From contig DFXU01000024.1 in the NCBI GenBank assembly GCA_002383285.1, positions 3,747 to 20,638 on the forward strand: 16,892 nucleotides of DNA. The letters are read 5' to 3'. The notes under the pieces were generated by a model that made no database searches, was not told where the DNA came from, and saw only the letters and a program-made list of their open reading frames with translations. Shown piece after piece: positions 1 to 6,790 of the stretch. The stretch is from Caryophanales bacterium UBA4100. GTDB lineage: Bacteria; Bacillota; Bacilli; Paenibacillales; UBA4045. The position numbers and the translations under genes are program-made. Position 1 is the first letter of the stretch. Each line of letters starts with the position of its first letter.

Positions 1-13
1 ATTATACTACAAC

Positions 14-1468
14 TCAACTCTCGGAGAAAGGAATACTAATTGTAAATGTAGTCCCAAAGCCTTTCGAGGCTACTCGGATCGTCCCGCCAAGGTCTAACAC
101 GATTCGTTGACATATGGATAGACCAAGTCCGGTACCATTCTCTTTTGTCGTAAAAAAAGGATCAAAAATCTTATCTATTAAAAAAGAAGGGATTCCAGGA
201 CCAGAATCATGAATGTCTATATTCACTTTCTTCTCTTCACTATCTACCCTCTCGACTATCGTTAATATACCCCCCTCGGTCATTGCCTCGATACCATTCT
301 TCGAGATATTCAAGCATACTTGCTTGAATAATTCACGGTCACCTAATACATCAGGAAGTGTACCTTCTGTAATATACTCCACGACAACACCATGTAAAAT
401 CGCTTCGTTATGTATGATTGGTAAAATCTCACGGAACACCTTGGATATATCCATCAATTCGAAGATGACATTCTTAGGTTTACTCAGCAATAGAAATTCA
501 CTAACCAATTGGTTGATTCGATCGATCTCCGTGAGCATAATCTCCGTATAACCGAATTCTTTGTCCATACCCTTGGTTTTGAATGTCTTCTTCAATACCT
601 GAAGAAAGCCCTTGATTGATGTTAACGGATTACGAATTTCATGAGCAGTACCTGCAGCAATCTGTCCGATCATCGATAGGCGATCGCTCCGTTGAACTTG
701 CTCCTCCAACGATCTTAAATTGGAAACATCCTTGAAGATAACGTAGCCACCAACAATAGCACCGGTTTCATCCTTCAACAAATTCGAATCCATAAGCAGC
801 TCGTAGCGAATATCATTACTGGTCCATGAGAAGGCATGATTCCTTACAGTATGACCATGAAGAATAGTCCGTTGAACGAGCTGATGATCAATAGGAACTC
901 CCTTGAATACGACATCCATTGGTTGATTCATCACTTCTTCTCGTACAAACCCCAGAACCTGACAAGCCATATCACTAATATCTATTAGCCGGAATTCTGT
1001 GTTGATTAGAATAACTCCTAGATTGACGTCTTTCATGAAAGAGTCGGAGAAACGATGGAATAGATTAAGTCCATTATACAAATTCATATCAAGAAAGGTT
1101 AACATATACAACTGGTTATCATCCGTACACTGAAGCTTTTCAATCGAATATTCAGAGGATTGACTTGTCTTATTTCTCATCTGCACTATGATTGATCGAT
1201 TTTCTCGATACGGTTGGTTTGAATGAATGGATTCAAAATAGTCAGTTATCCAAAACCGCACATCTTTCATATTCGGGATAATCTGCTTGATCGACTTGTG
1301 TACAACATCTTCTCTAGCATATCCTGTTTGCAGTATAAATGTTTGATTGCAAAGTCGAATCACCCCATCTACGTCCATGATGATCACACTGCTATTATTC
1401 TTCTGCAGCAATAACATTACTTCATCCATTGTCATCAAAAACTGCGATGAGTTTCGTTCCATTGTCAA
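14..1468 (-). CDS. Soluble PAS-domain sensor histidine kinase, probable sporulation (phosphorelay) kinase
   Basis: A 484-residue cytoplasmic kinase with no predicted membrane segment. Two PAS-like regions (about residues 20-130 and 145-250) precede a HisKA dimerisation helix with the phosphoacceptor His276 in AHEIRNPLTS, then an HATPase domain with N box around 387-394 (NISKNGIE), G1 box DSGPGI (421-426), F box FDPFFTTK (435-442) and G2 box GTGLGL (445-450). All catalytic boxes are intact. No response regulator gene adjoins it, as is usual for orphan kinases of the KinA/KinE type that feed Spo0F; spo0F lies about 6.4 kb away and both have SigH-like promoters, so a phosphorelay role is inferred. 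The start is uncertain: TTG at 1468 has GGAG 5 nt upstream, and an in-frame ATG at 1462 has the same GGAG 11 nt upstream. Which Kin protein it matches cannot be decided here. Confidence 0.9.
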   Translation of the reverse strand: MTMERNSSQFLMTMDEVMLLLQKNNSSVIIMDVDGVIRLCNQTFILQTGYAREDVVHKSIKQIIPNMKDVRFWITDYFESIHSNQPYRENRSIIVQMRNKTSQSSEYSIEKLQCTDDNQLYMLTFLDMNLYNGLNLFHRFSDSFMKDVNLGVILINTEFRLIDISDMACQVLGFVREEVMNQPMDVVFKGVPIDHQLVQRTILHGHTVRNHAFSWTSNDIRYELLMDSNLLKDETGAIVGGYVIFKDVSNLRSLEEQVQRSDRLSMIGQIAAGTAHEIRNPLTSIKGFLQVLKKTFKTKGMDKEFGYTEIMLTEIDRINQLVSEFLLLSKPKNVIFELMDISKVFREILPIIHNEAILHGVVVEYITEGTLPDVLGDRELFKQVCLNISKNGIEAMTEGGILTIVERVDSEEKKVNIDIHDSGPGIPSFLIDKIFDPFFTTKENGTGLGLSICQRIVLDLGGTIRVASKGFGTTFTISIPFSES

Positions 1469-1548
1469 TTCATCTCCATGTGCACTTAATTAATGGCACG
1501 CAATATTATGTATATAATGCAATAATCTATAGACGTCCTAACATATAT

Positions 1549-1577
1549 CAATTCTCCGATTAACTTCATAATCCTTC
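1549..1577 (-). promoter_or_regulatory. SigH-like promoter of the histidine kinase gene
   Basis: On the minus strand GAAGGATTA (1569-1577) is followed by 11 nt and GGAGAATTG (1549-1557). The B. subtilis SigH consensus is RNAGGAWWW-N11/12-RNNGAATWW; only the last base departs from it. The -35 element lies directly behind the U-tract of the SRP RNA terminator. The implied leader is about 80 nt. Confidence 0.6.
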
Positions 1578-1580
1578 CAA

Positions 1581-1630
1581 AAATAAAAAATAGCGTAGAA
1601 TGATTCCAATCAGAATCATTCTACGCTATT
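1581..1630 (-). terminator. Rho-independent terminator of the SRP RNA gene
   Basis: A perfect 18-bp stem (1589-1606 with 1613-1630) with a 6-nt loop, followed on the minus strand by a T-rich tract (TTTTTTATTT, 1581-1590). It ends the SRP RNA transcript and separates it from the kinase gene. Confidence 0.93.
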
Positions 1631-1651
1631 GGGATTGCTGTATGATATTAG

Positions 1652-1922
1652 TACCGCGCACCTGTTATTGATGCTTACGATCCGAGCGACCTCTCCGTCG
1701 TTAGCTCAAGTTAGGCACTCCCCCGGCACATGAACAATCCTGCTTACGGCTGCTTCCTTCCAGACCTGACCGGGTTCACAAGCATTCATTGCGGAGGACC
1801 CGACTCTCAACACTACGTGCGGATGTCAGACCTTACATCGATAAGACCTCTAACAGGAATTCAACCCCGCTGTAGCGGATTGCGGGTAACAGGGCACCGC
1901 TACCTCCCCGTCTAGCACGGCG
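1652..1922 (-). ncRNA. ffs: Signal recognition particle RNA (scRNA, Bacillus type, about 271 nt)
   Basis: The RNA scaffold of the signal recognition particle, which binds Ffh and directs nascent membrane proteins to FtsY. The minus strand carries the conserved domain IV loop GTCAGGTCTGGAAGGAAGCA (within 1749-1772), containing the GGAA tetraloop and the asymmetric AGCA side. The 5' part has the Alu-domain signature GGGGAGGTAGCGGTGCCCTG (near 1913 downward), so this is the long Gram-positive form and not the short 4.5S form. The ends can pair: GCCGUGC near 1921-1915 with GCGCGGU at 1659-1653. The ends given here rest on that pairing, on the promoter upstream and on the known 271-nt length of the B. 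subtilis RNA. The open reading frame on the opposite strand here is spurious. Confidence 0.95.
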
Positions 1923-1928
1923 TAGATA

Positions 1929-1957
1929 AGTATATCTGAATCCATATGAAATATCAA
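1929..1957 (-). promoter_or_regulatory. SigA promoter of the SRP RNA
   Basis: TTGATA (1952-1957) and TATACT (1929-1934) on the minus strand, 17 nt apart, place the transcription start at about 1922, where the SRP RNA homology begins. Confidence 0.8.
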
Positions 1958-1974
1958 CTAGATGGGAGTAATTG

Positions 1975-2352
1975 CTACCTGTCCACTGTAACTCGGATTC
2001 GATAGTACTGAGGTATCATCTCAGATAATATCCGCTCTGTTCGATCCTTAATCATCTCAGCCTCTTCCTCCGACAATCCCCGAGCTACATGAACGTGAAT
2101 ATTAGCATAACCGCCATCGACTACAATCCTTGATCTACTTATATCTGGCACTTCCTTTAAAGCTCGCTTGATCATCTCAATGTCCCTACCATGATTATGA
2201 GAATTTGGAGTTGCAACTAAACTGGGATTTGCACTAGTTAAACCCATATAACCATCTTCATCATAATGCTCCTCATCTGCAGTACTATCGTTGTTCGCAG
2301 TGCATCCACTTAATAACATGAGCATTAGGGCTAAATAGAATATTCTGAGCAT
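1975..2352 (-). CDS. Small lipoprotein, resembling the YhcN/YlaJ sporulation lipoprotein family
   Basis: A 125-residue protein with an N-terminal hydrophobic stretch ending in the lipobox LLSGC (Cys about residue 17), so it should be exported and lipid-anchored. The mature part starts with an acidic Asp/Glu/Asn linker. The C-terminal 70 residues alternate helices and strands (EVPDISRSRIVVDGGYANIH, then an Glu-rich helix and a final strand RIRVTVDR), a pattern like the YhcN/YlaJ domain of forespore lipoproteins; this family call is from pattern memory. The start ATG at 2352 is chosen because an AGGAGG lies 7 nt upstream; the longer frame to 2403 would begin inside the upstream hairpin and put 17 polar residues before the signal peptide. 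The ribosome binding site is one arm of the rpmE terminator, and a SigG-like promoter lies within that hairpin. Confidence 0.8.
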   Translation of the reverse strand: MLRIFYLALMLMLLSGCTANNDSTADEEHYDEDGYMGLTSANPSLVATPNSHNHGRDIEMIKRALKEVPDISRSRIVVDGGYANIHVHVARGLSEEEAEMIKDRTERILSEMIPQYYRIRVTVDR

Positions 2353-2392
2353 AAAAAAACCTCCTATGTCATTATCATGACCACGGGAGGTT
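2353..2392 (-). terminator. rpmE terminator whose 3' arm is the ribosome binding site of the lipoprotein gene
   Basis: On the minus strand AACCTCC (2386-2392) pairs with GGAGGTT (2358-2364); an inner stem GTCAT/ATGAC (2377-2381 with 2368-2372) closes a 4-nt loop. Seven T residues follow (2353-2359, overlapping the stem by two), then directly the ATG of the lipoprotein gene. The GGAGG of the 3' arm is also that gene's Shine-Dalgarno sequence. Confidence 0.75.
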
Positions 2393-2402
2393 ATCCTATT
2401 CA
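2373..2402 (-). promoter_or_regulatory. SigG-like promoter for the lipoprotein gene, inside the rpmE terminator
   Basis: TGAATA (2397-2402) is followed by 17 nt and CATGATA (2373-2379) on the minus strand. The SigG consensus is TGAATA-N17/18-CATACTA, so the -35 is exact and the -10 matches 5 of 7. The predicted start near 2365-2366 lies just before the Shine-Dalgarno sequence. Confidence 0.5.
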
Positions 2403-2409
2403 TAACACA

Positions 2410-2607
2410 TTAGATGCCATATTTCTTCTTAAACTTATCTACACGACCGCCTGCATCCAAGAACTTCTGCTTACCTGTGAAGAATGGGTGGCATACGGAA
2501 CAAATTTCAACGCGAAGATTCTGCTTAATCGAACCAGTTTCGAAAGTATTGCCGCAAGCGCAAGCTACAGTCGTGATCTGGTAATTCGGATGAATATCAG
2601 TTTTCAT
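2410..2607 (-). CDS. rpmE: 50S ribosomal protein L31, zinc-binding (C+) form
   Basis: A 65-residue ribosomal protein of the large subunit. The four zinc ligands of the C+ type are present: Cys16 and Cys18 (ACACGN) and Cys36 and Cys39 (EICSVCHPF), followed by the family signature TGKQKF and the C-terminal GRVDKFKKKYG. The start at 2607 (MKTDIHPNY) matches the family's N-terminus and has AGGTG 8 nt upstream; the frame open to 2640 adds 11 residues not found in L31. It has its own promoter and a leader that can fold, and is followed by a terminator. In B. subtilis the zinc-free paralogue is the Zur-regulated one; this copy is the constitutive zinc form. Confidence 0.97.
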   Translation of the reverse strand: MKTDIHPNYQITTVACACGNTFETGSIKQNLRVEICSVCHPFFTGKQKFLDAGGRVDKFKKKYGI

Positions 2608-2627
2608 TACTACTTCACCTCTTTCCG

Positions 2628-2670
2628 CCCTGGAGCTCATGTGGAACCAGAGTTATATAGACACATGAGC
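2628..2670 (-). promoter_or_regulatory. Candidate structured leader of rpmE (possible L31 autoregulatory pseudoknot)
   Basis: A perfect 9-bp inverted repeat, GCTCATGTG (2662-2670 on the minus strand) and CACATGAGC (2635-2643), encloses an 18-nt loop. The loop contains CUCUGG (2647-2652), which can pair with CCAGGG just after the stem (2628-2633, one G-U), making an H-type pseudoknot upstream of the ribosome binding site. Caution: the promoter predicts a start near 2666, which would leave only 5-6 bp of the first stem. Confidence 0.4.
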
Positions 2671-2672
2671 GC

Positions 2673-2702
2673 ATTATAGCACGATTTATCAACCAAATGC
2701 AA
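2673..2702 (-). promoter_or_regulatory. SigA promoter of rpmE
   Basis: TTGCAT (2697-2702) and a perfect TATAAT (2673-2678) on the minus strand are 18 nt apart; TGC directly before the -10 gives an extended -10 element. Confidence 0.75.
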
Positions 2703-2711
2703 TAAGTTTAT

Positions 2712-2726
2712 AGGATTAACAATCCT
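2712..2726 (-). terminator. Weak hairpin after the radical SAM gene
   Basis: AGGATT/AATCCT with a 3-nt loop lies 3 nt after the stop codon, but the following sequence is only modestly T-rich. It may be a weak terminator for the murA-rho-radical SAM operon. Confidence 0.3.
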
Positions 2727-2729
2727 TGC

Positions 2730-3992
2730 CTAAGTATTCGCTTGATGAGTACGATTAGGCGGGACTCTGCTGAATGAGCCTAACACAACATCTGGCAGCT
2801 CTGCCCTTAGAATGTCCAATGCTTGCTTCATACCGAGAAGCTCACCCTGTGCTTTTGGGATGATTTCTAGATAACGTTCTGGATCGATATTCAGGTTGCG
2901 TAATTGAATAAGTCGCAATCCTGTTCTACGAGCAAATCCAATCATGGCTTCAAGCTCTTCCTCGCGGTCAGTCACCCCAGGGAAAATCAAATAGTTGATC
3001 GATGTGAAAACACCCTTATCCGTTGCATAACGCAGCGACTTTTCCACATTGCTCAAAGTATAGGCCCGAGGTTTGTAGTAAGCGTTATAATGCTCCTCTA
3101 CAGCGCTTATGGTGCTCACCCTAATCAAATCCAAGCCTGCATCAACAATACCGCGAATATGATCGGTCAGACCCGCATTCGTATTAATGTTGATATAACC
3201 CTTCTTATTGAGCTGTCTGACCTGCTTTATAGCATCGATGATCATGACAGCTTGTGTAGACGGTTCACCTTCACAGCCTTGTCCGAAGCTAATAATACTG
3301 TCTTCCTGCTTCAGATGCTCCAGCATGATCTCCACGATCTCTTGAACAGTCGGTTTGAATGTCATCCGTGTCTGCGGGGATATGAAACCACTCCCCTCTG
3401 GTTGTTCAGAGATACAACCGAAGCAGCTTGCATTGCACATCATCGAGACAGGGACTGCACCTTCCCAACGTCCGAGGAATGTGTTGGATGCCGTGAGACA
3501 TTCATAACCTAGAGCACAATGGGAAAGATGCTCATACAACCGGTTATCAGGATACTGAGTAGTTAATCGGCTGACCTGCAGCTCGAGCTCTGTGACATCA
3601 CAATTATCGGGATTCCACCGATGAGCATCATCACTCTGTTCGGCGGCAACATAGAATCCGTCGTCCTTCCAAACAGCGGCTGTGTAGCCGAATAACGGGA
3701 AATTCATCGTTTTATCTGTCTTCACATAAGCTGGCAAATACAACCGTGTGTAACCCTGTGGCAGCAGCGCACCTACAGCCGTAAAATCATCACCTAACGG
3801 AATCATCTCGCCAGTTATGGCGTCCATTCCGATTGCTCTTGTGTTCGGCAAACTTACCATAGTGGCCCCTTCAGGAAGCGGAATCCACTCTTCCTCCATA
3901 ATCTCGGTTAGCATGTCCCCACCTCGACCAAGGCCATTCAAATCAGGATGGTCGTATACATTCCCTTCTAAATCTGCATATACTAATTTCAT
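2730..3992 (-). CDS. Radical SAM protein of unknown function, downstream of rho
   Basis: A 420-residue protein. A central radical SAM domain (about residues 180-370) has the cluster motif CNASCFGC, Cys186-x3-Cys190-x2-Cys193, which should bind a [4Fe-4S] cluster and S-adenosylmethionine. SFGQGCEGEP (235-244) fits the GGE-like SAM-binding strand, and ININTNAG (267-274) and RVSTISA (291-297) fit later barrel strands. The first 180 residues are a separate region that I do not recognise; further cysteines at 131, 159, 165 and 240 could serve in catalysis or bind another metal. There is no C-terminal SPASM-like cysteine cluster. The ATG has GAGGAG 7 nt upstream and lies 18 nt after the rho stop, so it is probably co-transcribed with rho. 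Substrate and product cannot be inferred. Confidence 0.9.
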   Translation of the reverse strand: MKLVYADLEGNVYDHPDLNGLGRGGDMLTEIMEEEWIPLPEGATMVSLPNTRAIGMDAITGEMIPLGDDFTAVGALLPQGYTRLYLPAYVKTDKTMNFPLFGYTAAVWKDDGFYVAAEQSDDAHRWNPDNCDVTELELQVSRLTTQYPDNRLYEHLSHCALGYECLTASNTFLGRWEGAVPVSMMCNASCFGCISEQPEGSGFISPQTRMTFKPTVQEIVEIMLEHLKQEDSIISFGQGCEGEPSTQAVMIIDAIKQVRQLNKKGYININTNAGLTDHIRGIVDAGLDLIRVSTISAVEEHYNAYYKPRAYTLSNVEKSLRYATDKGVFTSINYLIFPGVTDREEELEAMIGFARRTGLRLIQLRNLNIDPERYLEIIPKAQGELLGMKQALDILRAELPDVVLGSFSRVPPNRTHQANT

Positions 3993-4010
3993 AAGTTATC
4001 TCCTCGAAGC

Positions 4011-5372
4011 TTACAACGTCAGCTTAGGCTGGGAGGTTGGTGTCTTAGTTACCCTCTTCACCGTATTGGTATTTGTATTTACATTTGGTGTTTTGGTGCT
4101 ATTGGCGCTAAGAACATTCGGTGTTTTCTCTTTTGTTTCCAGTGTAGCTAGAAATTCTTCATTCGTTTTTGTTTGACCTAGTTTCTTGAAGAATCCTTCT
4201 ATATACTCATGAGAATCGTTCATCGTTTTGCGGATTACCCAGACCTTATCTAGCTGCTCCTTCGTCATTAGAGCTTCTTCACGGCGAGTACCCGATCTGC
4301 GAATATCGATGGCAGGGAAAATTCGACGCTCCGATAGCTTTCGATCTAGATGCAATTCCATATTTCCTGTACCCTTAAACTCTTCATAAATGACATCATC
4401 CATACGCGAGCCTGTCTCGATAAGTGCAGTGGCTAGTATAGTTAGACTACCCCCTTCTTCCACGTTACGTGCAGCTCCAAAGAAGCGCTTCGGTCGGTGG
4501 AATGCAGCAGGATCGATACCTCCTGATAGTGTACGTCCCGACGAAGGAACTACTAGGTTATACGCTCTCGCTAATCGAGTTAAGCTATCAAGTAGAATTA
4601 CAACATCCTTCTTATGCTCTACTAGTCGAAGCGCTCGCTCCATAACTAGCTCCGCTACTTTAATATGATTTTCTGGCAGCTCATCGAAGGTAGAAGCAAT
4701 AACCTCACCCTTTACCGAGCGTTGCATGTCCGTTACTTCCTCTGGTCGTTCATCGATAAGTAATACGAATAGTTCAATATCAGGATGATTCGTGGATATA
4801 CTATTGGCAATTTCCTTCAATAAAAGCGTCTTTCCGGCTTTAGGCTGTGCAACAATTAGACCTCTCTGTCCTAATCCCACAGGTACCAGCAAATCCATAA
4901 TGCGCGTTGATAAAGTGTGAGAGGCCGTCTCTAGAACAATTCTCTTCTGTGGGTACAGGGGGGTTAATGCAGGGAAATGAAGGCGTTCTGAGGCGATCTG
5001 TGGATTTTCACCATTCACTGCTTCGACTTGAAGTAATCCGAAGTACCGTTCATTCTCTTTGGGCGGTCGACATTTGCCGGATACTAGATCCCCTGTTCGA
5101 AGATCAAATTTGCGGATTTGCGAGGCGGAGATATAAATATCTTCTGAGCTCGGCAAATAATTAATAGGACGCAAGAAGCCGAAGCCTTCATTCAGAACCT
5201 CTAGTACGCCTTGCATGAACATAAGCCCACCCTTCTCCGCTTGGGCACGCAAAATTGCAAAAATCAATTCCTTCTTTTTCATCTGGTTAAATGCCGCGAT
5301 TTGATGCTCTTTGGCCAGCTTATATAACTCTGTTAATTTTAGCCCTTCTAATTGAGCTAATGGCATGTCCAT
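4011..5372 (-). CDS. rho: Transcription termination factor Rho
   Basis: A 453-residue hexameric RNA helicase that ends transcription at C-rich unstructured RNA. The N-terminal helical domain (1-45) is followed by the cold-shock-like RNA-binding domain (about 50-120, with GFGFLRP at 63-69), then the RecA-type ATPase: Walker A AQPKAGKT (175-182), catalytic Glu region DERPEEV (207-213), Walker B VVILLDSL (257-264), Q-loop around LSGGIDP (282-288) and R-loop around EFKGTGNMEL (331-340). The ATPase is highly conserved. After about residue 411 the protein runs on in a low-complexity Thr/Asn/Lys tail of some 40 residues, making it longer than the 427 residues of B. subtilis Rho. The ATG at 5372 has AAGGCGG 9 nt upstream. 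It lies 17 nt after murA, consistent with an operon. Confidence 0.98.
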   Translation of the reverse strand: MDMPLAQLEGLKLTELYKLAKEHQIAAFNQMKKKELIFAILRAQAEKGGLMFMQGVLEVLNEGFGFLRPINYLPSSEDIYISASQIRKFDLRTGDLVSGKCRPPKENERYFGLLQVEAVNGENPQIASERLHFPALTPLYPQKRIVLETASHTLSTRIMDLLVPVGLGQRGLIVAQPKAGKTLLLKEIANSISTNHPDIELFVLLIDERPEEVTDMQRSVKGEVIASTFDELPENHIKVAELVMERALRLVEHKKDVVILLDSLTRLARAYNLVVPSSGRTLSGGIDPAAFHRPKRFFGAARNVEEGGSLTILATALIETGSRMDDVIYEEFKGTGNMELHLDRKLSERRIFPAIDIRRSGTRREEALMTKEQLDKVWVIRKTMNDSHEYIEGFFKKLGQTKTNEEFLATLETKEKTPNVLSANSTKTPNVNTNTNTVKRVTKTPTSQPKLTL

Positions 5373-5389
5373 CCATGCACACCGCCTTT

Positions 5390-6652
5390 CTATTCACTTT
5401 CATCAGTTTCTCTCCATACTTCTGCACCGAGACTCGTTAACTTTTCTACTAAATTATCATAGCCGCGATCGATATATTCTAAACCTGTTACTTCTGTTAT
5501 ACCATCTTGTACTGTTAATCCAGCAATAACTAGTGCAGCACCTGCACGAAGATCAGTTGCTTTCACCTTAGCAGCATGCAGCGGGCTTCCTTCAATAACT
5601 GCAGATCGACCTTCGATTCTGATCTTTGCGCCCATGCGCATTAATTCAGGGACATGCTTAAATCGACTATTGTATACATGGTCAGATAGAATGCTAATTC
5701 CATTAGCTTGGGATAGGAGGCTCGTCATTGGCGATTGTAAATCCGTGGCAAAACCGGGGTAAACCAGTGCTTTAACATCAACACTCTCATATGTGGGTTG
5801 TCCGATTACTCTAATGGCTTCATCCATCTCATAGACATGAACGCCCATTTCTTGCAACTTTGCTGTAACAGCTTCCATGTGTTTAGGAATAATATTATCT
5901 ATGACCACATCTCCACGAGTAGCCGCGGCTGCTATCATGTAGGTTCCCGCTTGGATTCGATCTGGGATTATAGAATGTCTACAGCCATGCAGAGAATCCT
6001 TGCCTTCAATACGAATTGTCTCTGTGCCGGCACCTTTAATACTAGCTCCCATTGCGTTTAACAACGTAGCAACATCGATAATCTCTGGTTCCTTGGCGGC
6101 ATTCTCTATGAGCGTGACACCTTGGGCTCTAGAGGCCGCTAACATGATATTGATCGTTGCACCTACACTCACAACATCTAAGTATATTCTTGCTCCTCTA
6201 AGCTGTTTGGCAGCAATATGGATCGAACCATATTCATTCCGCACCTCAGCACCTAGTGCCTCGAAGCCCTTAATATGCTGATCAATGGGACGAGGTTCAA
6301 AGTTACAGCCCCCAGGAAGACCTATAATCGCTTCTCCAAATCGACCTAGCATCGCTCCCATCAAATAATAGGAGGCTCGTAGCATCTTAACTTTACCATT
6401 GGGCATAGCTTTGGATTGTATGTGAGTGGGATCAATTGTCAATGAATCACCTTGCCAGACGACCCTAGCTCCCATATCCTCGAGGATATCTGTATAGATG
6501 GCTACATCGCTTAAAATCGGAAGATTATCAAGTATTACTGGACTTTCAGCCAATATGGCTGCGGGGATCAGAGCAATTGCACTATTCTTCGCACCACTGA
6601 TCTGTACAGTGCCACGAAGCGGTCGTCCGCCAGCTATATATAGTTTATCCAT
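5390..6652 (-). CDS. murA: UDP-N-acetylglucosamine 1-carboxyvinyltransferase
   Basis: Catalyses the first committed step of peptidoglycan synthesis, transfer of enolpyruvate from PEP to UDP-GlcNAc in the cytoplasm; the target of fosfomycin. It is 420 residues, the normal length. Lys22-Asn23 (SGAKNSA) binds substrate, Cys116 in GGCNFEPRPIDQH is the catalytic and fosfomycin-reactive cysteine, Arg120 follows, and Asp304 in YPGFATDLQSP is the general base. The position next to rho and fba corresponds to the second murA copy of B. subtilis (murAB, also called murZ), so this is probably that paralogue; a sister copy is expected elsewhere. The only upstream start, ATG 6652, has AGGAGG 11 nt before it. 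It probably begins the murA-rho-radical SAM operon. Confidence 0.97.
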   Translation of the reverse strand: MDKLYIAGGRPLRGTVQISGAKNSAIALIPAAILAESPVILDNLPILSDVAIYTDILEDMGARVVWQGDSLTIDPTHIQSKAMPNGKVKMLRASYYLMGAMLGRFGEAIIGLPGGCNFEPRPIDQHIKGFEALGAEVRNEYGSIHIAAKQLRGARIYLDVVSVGATINIMLAASRAQGVTLIENAAKEPEIIDVATLLNAMGASIKGAGTETIRIEGKDSLHGCRHSIIPDRIQAGTYMIAAAATRGDVVIDNIIPKHMEAVTAKLQEMGVHVYEMDEAIRVIGQPTYESVDVKALVYPGFATDLQSPMTSLLSQANGISILSDHVYNSRFKHVPELMRMGAKIRIEGRSAVIEGSPLHAAKVKATDLRAGAALVIAGLTVQDGITEVTGLEYIDRGYDNLVEKLTSLGAEVWRETDESE

Positions 6653-6738
6653 GCAGATAAAATCCTCCTGAAAGTTTAGATGGATGCGCTAGCATTCGAA
6701 AAAACCACTTCTTAAGCATAAGGCATAATGAAGAGAAA

Positions 6739-6778
6739 GGGAAGTTACCTGGAGCACCGAGCCCCCGGGTAACTCCCC
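6739..6778 (-). terminator. Terminator after fba
   Basis: An 11-bp stem (6768-6778 with 6739-6749, one G-U pair on the RNA) with an 18-nt G/C-rich loop lies just after the fba stop. The following tract is pyrimidine-rich (CCCTTTCTCTTC) but not a pure T-run. Confidence 0.65.
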
Positions 6779-6790
6779 TGTTTACTCATA

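Noticed and set aside
1730..1915. A 61-codon open frame on the plus strand
   Set aside because: It is the complement of the SRP RNA; the conservation here is that of the RNA.
2904..3512. A 202-codon open frame on the plus strand
   Set aside because: It lies wholly antisense to the well-supported radical SAM gene and its translation has no recognisable domain.
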